Shown piece by piece: positions 55,610 through 64,000 of a stretch of 64,000 bases of DNA. Source of the stretch: Durusdinium trenchii (Eukaryota > Sar > Dinophyceae > Suessiales > Symbiodiniaceae); NCBI GenBank assembly GCA_963970005.1, contig CAXAMN010021929.1:456935-520934 (forward strand), read 5' to 3'. Under the pieces are notes generated by a model that saw only the letters and a list, made by a program, of their open reading frames with translations, did not search any database and was not told the origin of the DNA. The first letter of the stretch is position 1. The number at the start of each line of letters is the position of its first letter. The position numbers and the translations under genes are program-made.

Positions 55610-58520
55610 CGTTTTGCCTGCGCTCCATGTTTTTTTAAATAATTCCCTTTGAACTTCGGGGTTTAAGAGGAGTTCAGTGACCCTTTAACCCCACTAAACA
55701 CGAATAGGTGTCCCAATCCCCCAAAAAGGTGACCTGCAGGTTCTCCACTTTTCCCGGGAAGGGCGGGCCGCCCCTAAAGATTTATAGAGCTTCTTCCTTT
55801 CCATCTTCATCCATCAAGCACCTCCTGCAGAACTCCAACACGACAAACACCTCGACCATCACACCTCTGTGGCCGGTCATGGCCAAGGAGCAGGTGATAA
55901 GCGCAACGGACCACAGAGACTGCCTTCTCCAGCAGTCCGGCCTGCAAACAGCCCCGTAGCATGACCTGATGCGTTGTGCCGTCCGACGGGGCGTGGGGCG
56001 GAAATCTGAGACCACCAGTCGATTGGAGTGGAGAAAGATTTGACATCCATCAGGCATTGTCGAGTTTGAATTGGAACATGTTGGAACATGTAAAGATTGC
56101 TTCATACAGTACTTCCTAGATTGAGAAAGCCTCAAATGAAAATTGTGGAGGAATAAAAGCCATTGCATTCGCAGTGATTGTTTTAGTAAGTGTTTTAGTA
56201 TGTCTCCTGCTCTCCAACAAAGCTCGGAAAGTTATAGCTGAGCATGAAGAAAACCTGTGTTCAAGCCACATCTATTGTGGCAAACGCAGTGTAGTTGTCC
56301 AAACACAACTAATTGAAAACTTGAGTTGGCCCACATGGTCAGTGTAAACAATGACAATGACTTAAAACAACATGGGACCTGCGGAATTGAATCCGACATA
56401 ATCTGACACAACCAAATGAAACCGTCTCCATCGTAAGCTCATTTAGGATCTTTCGATTACCCCTCCTTTTCAAGAGTCTCCATCATCATCTTTGGAGTTA
56501 CACCAGCTACTCAAAACTCTTGACACCAGCGAACGCTCGTGTTCTTCCTCCGGTTTCGTGTGGGTCGCTGAAAAGGGACTGACCTGGCCCTCGAGGATCA
56601 ACTGGCTCGAACGGAAACATGCCCGCTGTGTGTGGGAACATTCCAGTCATCATCTTTCAACAGGTAATGCTCGAATCGGTTCGTATACGCAGCTCCATTG
56701 GGACTCATGCAGAGGAAAGGCGCAGGCGGTCTCACGTTCCTTCGGTGTGTTCACGGTTAAAAGCTGTGTTGACTAAACCCTGCAGCTGTCAGGGGTCTCA
56801 ACTCTTCCAGCCACATCCACCTCCTGCTGCTTGTGTGTCTCTTGTTTCCTGCATGTGCCGGGTGCGAATTGGGTGGCGCCCCAAAACGTGAAAAACCCTC
56901 TGTTGGTCCCCTCTGTCTGCTAAGCGACCGTGTACGTCTTGGCATCAGGCTTGCAGGTGCCATCCTTGACCACCTAGCGGCTTAGCGCTAGCGCTCACAT
57001 AGATCATTAGAAACCCCACCAGTTAGCAGGAAAACCTAGACAAACGCTGACCATGGGACATGTATGGGTCGTACTATTTGAGAATTTAGTACTTCTTCAC
57101 ACTGCCATGCATTCTGGATCAGCCATAATGACTTAAACACTGGCATTGTCTGGCGTCTGCAAGGCAAACACTTCTGCTAACTACGGTTGCCAAAAAATAC
57201 AACCACTGGAGCGCACGTCGTCTACTGGACTTGGCAAAACAAACAAAACTGCGACTTAGCAGTTTCCTGATATTGCCCTGGTCGTGCCTGGTCGTGCAAA
57301 GCCAAGACCCTGGAGCACTGGCGGTTGTGGATACAGGCTTGCATCAAGCAAGTGTAGACCTGGTCGCCGCTCAGCATACGGGCCCTTCAAAACTCCAACT
57401 GCTTGAAGACTGGGAGCTGAGGGCCCCTTACTGTTGAGGCGCGCGGCGGGACCCATCGACCTTGAAAATCAGGAATCGCCAGGAAATCCCCGAGATTTTC
57501 ATGGGGACTTGGGAATTTTCATCCTTTTGCTTTGGTCCCTCAAGGATCACACGTATGTCCTGGACCCGTCATGATGAGATCGTCCTGACTGTCAGGTTTC
57601 GAGGAAACATGTTCCAAGTTTGGTGCTAAATGTTCCGAAACAAAGTAATAACTTGTGCAACATCACGTCCTTTTTTCAGAACCCCAAACGCAACCCAGAC
57701 ACCACGTTGGAACCACATTGGACCTTCTGGGTTCCACAGCAAATGAGAAATTGACCATGTCTTCTTCGTTGAGGCACTTTCTATTCAGAAAAAGGAGCGC
57801 GTCTTGTCTTGACTATCGGTGCGTGTTTGACTATTTTCCATCAGCAACTTGTTGCCACTGTCAGTACTGTCCCTTCACAACTTGCCCTCTCTTTCTGCTG
57901 TTAAGCCAACACATCTCTCGAGATTCACCATCGCAGCCATCGCAGGCGCGCCATCCGAAGCTTTGAGCTCCCCAAAGGTGGACCGTCATGATAGATCTCT
58001 GGTGGGACTCGCCTAACATGAATATATTGCTCTTGCATGCTCTTGTTTGTGAGTATCTCAGGATCTAGGTCACACACGGAAAACCCACAGCACCAAGAAG
58101 GAACAGCGGCACTGAGGTGCCTGGATGTTAGCTTTGAAGCCATACTGCTCGGTGAAGGTGGCAACCTCAATCAGCCAAATGATTCACAAAATCAATGGCT
58201 GAACAAAGCTGTCCAGCTTAGTTCATCATCCAACAATTAGTTTAGTTCAACAGTTAAACACATGTATAACATCAAGTTGTTGGGACGCTGCGCAGGAAAC
58301 ATGGCTGTCATCCCTGGATCATTTCCAGTGTGGTGAGTGTCCAAATGCTGTAACGTTTGGTCTACGGTCTTACAATTACAATCCGTGATTTTGTTCAATT
58401 TGCTTCACTGCACCTGCAAGAAACCCCCCACCCGCAGTGGTAGAAGTTGGATTTGGTCCCCGCCCCAGCCGCTCCCTGTAAAATCCAACCACCCATCTTC
58501 CAACGATCTGTGTGCCTCGG
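55610..58520. other. Mostly non-coding; weak frames at 56490-56770 and 57230-57437
   Basis: Plus frames RINWLERKHARCVWEHSSHH (56600s) and DTGLHQASVDLVAAQHTG (57330s) are mildly protein-like. AGCGCTAGCGCT (56984-56995) is a 12-bp palindrome. No gene is called. Confidence 0.25.
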
Positions 58521-58522
58521 AA

Positions 58523-58798
58523 TCACCAGCAGCCCTGGCTCACCCGTCCGCTTCGCTTCGCCCTTCGGCTCACCCGGTTAAAAACCGCCCCGAAACTGCT
58601 TAACGGAGTAGTGGATCTCCACCGCCCGGAAAAGCCACCGACTTCGGATCGCAACCCACCGGTGGAGACGGTTCTGCCATGAGACCATCTTGAAGGCTTG
58701 CTCCAAGCGCCTGGAGAGGAGCTGAAAAACGGGACCGGAGAAGACCGGAGAAGCTCGGTTGGAAGGTGGAAAATGGGTCCCAAAAACGAGGAGGCCAA
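58523..58798 (-). CDS. Coding-like island, unknown
   Basis: Two minus frames are open: FSSSPGAWSKPSRWSHGRTV, FGAVFNRVSRRAKRSGRVSQ and, in a longer ORF, LGASLQDGLMAEPSPPVGCD, PKSVAFPGGGDPLLR. Repeated GGTGGA/GGACCGGAGAAG DNA biases composition. Confidence 0.22.
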   Translation of the reverse strand: MASSFLGPIFHLPTELLRSSPVPFFSSSPGAWSKPSRWSHGRTVSTGGLRSEVGGFSGRWRSTTPLSSFGAVFNRVSRRAKRSGRVSQGCW

Positions 58799-58799
58799 A

Positions 58800-59508
58800 A
58801 AGGAAAGGCTAGGGAACTGAACATGAGCTCAAAGGGAACTGGAAACTGGGATATGAGGTGGAAGAACACACAGGATTCGCTTCGAAGGTACGGGAACCAG
58901 TCTATAGATTTCAATACGTGTGCCTCGTAATGAAGATGTTTGTCTGCGAGTCTATCCTGGCATGATGTTTGGACAGCAGTGACTTTATGTGATTTTATGC
59001 ATCTAGATGGTGTTGCACAGCTGGAAGTGTTGTCACAGAATGGACTTTCTTGCCTGCTAGGTTCAGTGAAGTTACGGCTCGACTGGCTGGAGTTGTGCCC
59101 GGGAGTAGAGTTTCTTAGGAAGACACACCTGCAAAGCAAGGTGACACATGAGAAAATCATTGCTTTCTCAAAAGTAACTTCTCTGGGTTGACACCTGTTA
59201 GGAATAAAAGTCCGTGCGTGGATATCAGCGTGGTCTTCTGCTCTTGGCAAACTTTGAGCACCGGCCAGTCTACGTGTTTTCAAAGATTCAGGGAGAAGTT
59301 GCTGCGAACCACTTAAGCAACAGTTTTTGTCTGTAACTAGTGGTAGTACTAGTGGTCTTTATGGTACGAAATAAGCCAGTCACGTGCTGGCATGCAAGCC
59401 TGAGGATCCAAACAATCCTTAACTACATGGAGTCAGTCCCCCACAGAAAAGCAGCCACACTGACTCAATCTCGGACATGAGAAGAGGTGCCACTTCAAGA
59501 AGTCAAAC
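58800..59508. other. Probably non-coding
   Basis: A long minus frame continues here, but without clear protein character. Confidence 0.25.
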
Positions 59509-59679
59509 ATGGTCAACCCAGATCCATCTTCACGTCCAGTGATCTGTCAGTTGTTGCATGCGCTCACCCCTCAGCCCTCAGCAGATCTCAGTGAATTCCT
59601 GAATGATCCACCAAACGTGCGCCCGGCTTCAACGTCTTCGAGCCTTCCGCGACCCAAGAGCTTGCACAAGATGCTCAAG
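59509..59679 (+). CDS. Probable first exon, unknown protein
   Basis: ATG at 59509 opens exactly 57 codons, MVNPDPSSRPVICQLLHALT, PQPSADLSEFLNDPPNVRPA, SSSLPRPKSLHKMLK, ending in phase 0 at AAG|GTATAATT (59679/59680). Length in whole codons, protein-like composition and a donor agree. The protein part is Ser/Pro-rich with a short basic end. A later plus-strand exon at 60464-60594 might belong to it, but this is a guess. Confidence 0.42.
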
Positions 59680-60463
59680 GTATAATTGCTTGGCGTCACC
59701 TTGGACGTACGAGGCGCGGGCTTCAGAGCCCTCGGTTCGTTCATTCAATGAATGATCAAACATGAATCAACAGAAATGAACACATCATCCTGGATCAACA
59801 TCTTAACCGCCATTGGGTATGGTACTTGCTGGTGCTTCTGAAAAAAACAAAAAAAAACATTGATATATAGCTTTGCTGGGATTTATCTTGCCAAGATGCT
59901 AGACCAAGCAAAGGGCCCTAAAGGCACTACACATCACCAAACTAGACATTACGACAGAGTGGTGAATTTGATCTGTCCGTATATGTCCCAAAGATTTTCT
60001 CTTCCCTACCTCACAAACCAGCAACTGAGCACTCACAGGACAAACAAAAGAAAAGTGGCTGTATTCGCGCTACATTGACTGCACATTAGATGGCAGCTAG
60101 ATTACTGTAGCGCAGCTTACCACCCCCTACACCATCGGGGTGTGTCCTTCCTAGGTCCTGGAGTTTTTGTTTTGCTCAAATGCTGTTAAGAGGAACGCTG
60201 TTAGGAGTAGCGCGTGGAGAGTTTCCGCAAGTCATGTTAGAACCTCTTGCGATGACGTTGCGACACCCCGGCGCTCCTTCACTGCGACTGAGGGACGCCT
60301 TGCTCCTTCATCTCCTCTAAAAGCTTCAAGGCCTACACAGCTCAGTTCACAGCTAGCCACTGGAAAAAAGAACACTTGCAACAAAACAAGAGAAACCTCA
60401 TAGGAAGAAGTTGTCTCAGTGGAAGTATTCACACTCATCTGCATGATATGAATATTTTCAACT

Positions 60464-60594
60464 GCAGCTTCGGGCCTCCTCCACCCGTGATTGCTTGGCA
60501 CAGCCATCCTGGGGAAGCTGCGCTAGACACGGCACTCATCCCCCTGCTCGCAGCAAGACTCGGATCTACCATTGACAAGTTTGCAACCCATTAA
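60464..60594 (+). CDS. Possible terminal exon, unknown
   Basis: TATTTTCAACTGCAG precedes a plus frame reading CSFGPPPPVIAWHSHPGEAA, LDTALIPLLAARLGSTIDKF to a stop (TAA, 60592-60594). The minus strand is also open (GCKLVNGRSESCCEQGD), so strand is not certain. Confidence 0.28.
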
Positions 60595-61092
60595 GGGTTG
60601 AAGGACCTCTGGACCTGTGGGATACACCGCTGCATCATGTCTTGTTGCCATGTGGCATTGCTGATCACAACATCTGTCATTGACACTACAAGCCTCTATA
60701 TACTGAATCTGGTTTCCAGAATGGGCATATACCATACTAGACATGAGACATGGCACTTCTCATCCCAATTGGTATGGACATGAACCGAGAAAAACGCACT
60801 TTACTCACTATATATAAGGATATTTGTTTCAATAGCGAAGACATTGATGCCACCCTTCGGATGGACCCCAAATCCGAGGTCTATCGATCCGACCAAAAGG
60901 GGGCAGGTAATAACCACAGCCAAATTGCAGCCCTTTGTCGCATGGTGACTCATGAGTGTCCTTTCACTTGTACAATGTACAGCGTAGCAATCTATAGCAA
61001 TTGGTCATTGACTCGTTTGGAGTTTACGATATTCTGCTCAAACAGGCAGCGCGGTTGCACATTGCAAGTAATCAAGTGACTAGAACACCTGT

Positions 61093-61419
61093 TTAGTGTA
61101 CATATGTGCACATGATGTCATTGTGTAACATGAATATGTTTTGCCAAAACATGCTCCCCATGTACAACACATTTGACAGTACTCTGCCCTTGATGAGGAG
61201 TTGTATGCCAGTGCTCTCCACCTGTGTAGAATCTGGTGGGGCAATAAGGTTGTGCACAAACACACGCATAAGAAGTGCATGATGATGGTCAACATCCTTG
61301 CTCAGAACATGTAATCCCATCGCTACTGCTGGGCCAGCCCGGCCAAAAGGCTGTTGTAGAGCACCTGCGCAATGCCAGAAGGAGTGGCAAGAGCCATTGA
61401 TGGCGAGAACCTCACCCAT
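61093..61419 (-). CDS. 108-codon ORF, unknown
   Basis: The minus ORF from an ATG reads MGEVLAINGSCHSFWHCAGA, GPAVAMGLHVLSKDVDHHHA, LLMRVFVHNLIAPPDSTQVE, TGIQLLIKGRVLSNVLYMGS to a stop at 61093. The opposite strand is much less protein-like. Not recognised. It lies about 650 bp downstream of the end of the membrane-protein gene on the same strand. Confidence 0.4.
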   Translation of the reverse strand: MGEVLAINGSCHSFWHCAGALQQPFGRAGPAVAMGLHVLSKDVDHHHALLMRVFVHNLIAPPDSTQVESTGIQLLIKGRVLSNVLYMGSMFWQNIFMLHNDIMCTYVH

Positions 61420-61741
61420 CTAACTTCGCAAACACTACATCTATGCAATGAATCCAAAACAATGAACAGTCAGGCATGTCTTCGTATGAATCTTACATGA
61501 TCTGTCCAAGTGCTCTGTAGTCTCTTGCCTCAACTTGTTCACTTCCTTGTGCAATACAAGACGATCGGCCACCCCCCGTTAACAACACAAACACAGACAC
61601 ACCATTTCTGAGAATGGAGAAAAGTTCAGTCCATGTCTGGAGCCAGGCAGTCTGACAGTTTGACGAGTCCAAGACTTAGAGAGTCTAAGAGTCTAAGAGG
61701 TGAGACATGAGACATGAGATCAGCGTCCCGCTTCGACTTAC

Positions 61742-61852
61742 GGGGCCCTCTCCCAGCTTGGCCCCAAACCGTTCGATCCGCTTGGTCAGACTCATCCGAG
61801 TCTGACCAAGTTGCGCAAGTATCTGCTTTAAACGGTCAAAGCGTTCAATGAG
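61742..61852 (-). CDS. Possible small exon with GTAAGT donor over a perfect hairpin
   Basis: The minus frame reads IERFDRLKQILAQLGQTRMS, LTKRIERFGAKLGEGP and meets CCCC|GTAAGT at 61742/61741. The heptad-like pattern suggests a coiled coil. However, the frame opens just after a TGA with no AG acceptor in between, and the middle codons coincide with a 13-bp perfect inverted repeat (61781-61810), so the apparent coding may be accidental. Confidence 0.25.
61781..61810. repeat. Perfect 13-bp hairpin
   Basis: CTTGGTCAGACTC and GAGTCTGACCAAG are exact inverted repeats with a 4-base loop (ATCC). Confidence 0.9.
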
Positions 61853-62075
61853 TCAAGAACTCATGTAAAGTTCTCTGCCTCAGGTAGCTCGACTGATTTT
61901 TTACATTTGGTGAAACATTCTTGGCAGTGGGTCCATACACCCCATGTGCACAATCAAAACCAATGTGCAATCATAGCAGTCTACTAAGAAATCTGAAGCC
62001 TTATTGACCCACTGCCATGGAATTGTGATCGTCGTTCTACATTAAAAAAGAACAACTCAAGCCATGATGCCCTTC

Positions 62076-63384
62076 TCACTCGGTGTCCTTGGCAAAAGCT
62101 CCCAGCCGCACTGGCCCCACTGGCTGCGCCGGTTGAGCGATTGCCGCGACCATGCCCTTGGACAGCCCTGGCGGCGGCAATGTCGAGGGCTCTGCTGCAG
62201 CAACCCTGGTGGGGTTGAGGCCCGGTGGGGGAGGCAGTGCGGAGGGCGGAGCTGCAGCTCCTGCTGTCGCTGCTTCCGTGGCATCAATGGCGAATCCGAG
62301 CATCGGAGGGTGGGCGACAGGTGTTCGTGAATGTGAAGACCCCTCTGAATCGGCAAGCTCCTCTGCTTCATCGAAGGCCACCTCGATGTTCAAATGTAAG
62401 TTCTCGTAGACTCCTTTGGAGATTGCATAGAGGCTCATGCATATTGAAAAACAAAGCGTCAAGAACGCTCCTTCATCAGCCGTGTAGAAAGCACTGTAGT
62501 ACTGTAACAGGAAAGACAATGGAGCCTCGAGACCTTGTTCTGCCTGCAAGATGGACAAATACTTGTCTGTCGGTGTGCCACTTCGGCTGAAGTCCCGGAA
62601 GGCCTTAACAAAAATCCCGGGCACCTTCTTTCCAAAGTTCAGAAGCGGCTGTCAGGAAGATGATCATTCCCTGGCACACAGCGAAGTCGTACTGCTCCGT
62701 GACAATGGAAAGGATCAGGCAAAGCACGTCAGATGCCACGTCGCCGCAAAACATTAAAAGGCCAGAATAAGATCGAGCACGCCCAGTCAATTTTGCATTG
62801 CGGTGTTGCATGTCCTGTTCAAGCTGTTTGGCCCTTCGACGAATTGCCTTGCGGAGTTCTCTGCATTCTTGAGTATCTGTATGGAGGCATTCACGGGAGC
62901 GTGCAGCTCTCAAACTGCTGACCAGTAGCAAGCCAAATAAGGCACAAGGTGGAAGCAGCAAGTATGCGAAAAATATCATATCGATGTGGCTCCGGGCAAC
63001 ATGTGGACTTCGGCACCAGATTGCCCGAACATTGCATGCGTTTCCAAATGTAATCGTACTTACCGAGTCACTATAAAGCAGCGCGTCAAAGTCTCCAAAG
63101 TTGCAAGACACCTGTAGCATCTGCGGCACTGGATTGTCCAAAGAGTGAAAGGTTGTCGCATCGAAAACCATATGTTCAGAACAACTATCGTAATTCAAGC
63201 CACAGCGATACTTTATCCCAGTTGGCGAAGACGAGTTCTGGATTGACGTGCATTGGAGTAGTCCAGCTGCTGAGTCAGTATTGCAAATGGCATACCAGCC
63301 CGAACCGATCACCTCCGCTGCAGGAGCACCTCCGCTGCAAAAACCCTCTCGATGTTCCCATTGTCGGTAGCATGTGTCTCCCAA
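62076..63384 (-). CDS. Multi-pass membrane protein with Cys-rich ectodomain and XK-related-like core
   Basis: The first frame (63384-62605) reads a Cys-rich, probably extracellular domain (nine Cys in residues 5-124, motif GDTCYRQWE), a transmembrane helix (about 134-158, FFAYLLLPPCALFGLLLV), a basic Arg/Glu-rich inner segment (159-203) and two more helices (207-250) with GDVASDVLCLILSIV. The second frame (62624-62076) continues GTPTDKYLSILQAEQGLEAP, LSFLLQYYSAFY, helix LTLCFSICMSLYAISKGVY, then an acidic and Pro-rich tail (PPSALPPPPGL) to a stop at 62076. The D..SD helix, followed by LEAPLSFLLQYY and a further helix, resembles XK/XKR membrane proteins (DI.TD and LESAPQL.LQLY). That is a layout similarity only. 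A one-base frame change near 62610-62660 is needed to join the parts. Some other multi-helix family is possible. Confidence 0.5.
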
Positions 63385-63674
63385 TTCCAGAGCTGCTTGT
63401 TATAGCGATCAATATACATATCATGCGGCGATCCACCAAAAAAGTGGTGAATATGCATCCCTGAGGTGGTACAGAGTTGGTTGCCTCTAAAAGCTAGAAA
63501 CACAGGAAGCCAGCATAGACTTCTCAGCAAGGTGCTAGAAACGAAGAAGAATCGAGCAGATTTCTGCCTCCTCTCGAGGCCAAATGCAGAGTATGATTGG
63601 CAAAAGAAGGTGAAGTAAATAGTCCTTCGCAGATCAAACGCATTGGCGATTCTCTCCGATCCCCTCCGTGTCAA
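63309..63674 (-). CDS. Upstream part of the membrane-protein gene, out of frame
   Basis: The minus frame reads FDLRRTIYFTFFCQSYSAFG, SSTLLRSLCWLPVFLAFRGN, GMHIHHFFGGSPHDMYIDRY and overlaps the next frame by 75 bases, in which the protein-like character moves to the second frame. RSLCWLPVFLAF could be a signal or membrane segment. Either a single indel near 63310-63395 or an unresolved short intron lies between them. The true start is not found. Confidence 0.35.
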   Translation of the reverse strand: MTRRGSERIANAFDLRRTIYFTFFCQSYSAFGLERRQKSARFFFVSSTLLRSLCWLPVFLAFRGNQLCTTSGMHIHHFFGGSPHDMYIDRYNKQLWNWETHATDNGNIERVFAAEVLLQRR

Positions 63675-63679
63675 GCCAA

Positions 63680-64000
63680 TAGTCGCCTGGCAAAGCCCTA
63701 CGAGGAGGCTTTACTCTAGGTGGTGGGCTCGGTCTGAAACGAGTGATGAGTGATGAACATCAGAAAAATAGAACACACTGACTCCTACAAGTAGTGAGGG
63801 ACGAAACGGAAGCAAGCCATTGAACATAGATGACATAGATTGGAAACACTGGAATCGTTCAGGATCTTTCAGATTCAACGTCTTTTGTTCAATCCGTGGG
63901 CTGAAAAGTTTGACTGCCGCAAGAATATATTGGCACCTCAGGCCTGCAAGAGGAATGGAATCACCAGCATACCAGCGTGGGCGAAATATCCAAACCTCGC
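63680..64000. other. Window end, no feature seen
   Basis: No exon or repeat is supported in the last 320 bases. Confidence 0.35.

Overview
The window looks like nuclear DNA of a dinoflagellate alga, probably a Symbiodiniaceae-type draft assembly. This is inferred from sequence character, not from a marker gene. It has a 10-N gap, mixed base composition, very low coding density and short coding islands flanked by polypyrimidine/AG acceptors and GT, GC or GA donors. It also has many simple and tandem repeats, and a retroelement C-terminus with Cys/His modules of a kind I associate with dinoflagellate non-LTR elements. There are no bacterial-style operons, no rRNA, no tRNA and no CRISPR.

Layout. 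1-13 kb: scattered short minus-strand coding islands, a degraded retroelement (about 5.4-7.4 kb) and copies of two dispersed repeat families. 13-20 kb: mostly non-coding, with one exon cluster at 15.9-16.6 kb and a U2-like fragment. 20.3-22.4 kb: a coding remnant, then 1.5 kb of nested satellites (14-bp, 31-bp and 42-bp units) interrupted by the gap. 22.4-33 kb: gene and mobile-element remnants, short palindromic elements and a three-copy repeat near 30.5 kb. 34-55 kb: the densest part, with coding islands mostly on the minus strand, as expected for a one-directional dinoflagellate gene block. 55-61.5 kb: weaker islands on both strands. 62-63.7 kb: the clearest gene, a minus-strand multi-pass membrane protein with a cysteine-rich outer domain, an XK-related-like core and a proline-rich tail, read in three frames.

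Very few genes are intact. Reading frames often break, and at three loci the break falls at or beside a run of five to eight identical bases, so part of the damage may be consensus error rather than true decay. Most exon calls rest on protein-like composition plus a splice signal read by eye, so their confidences are modest and no function is given where none is recognised.

The most interesting signals are these: a MITE-like family with terminal repeats CCCAAACACTCCATG (five copies); three identically spaced H-x10-C-x2-C-x20-C modules in the retroelement; adjacent satellites sharing a 14/42-bp period, the second open in five of six frames; a GA-AG intron that joins two exons in frame; and the XK-related-like membrane protein.
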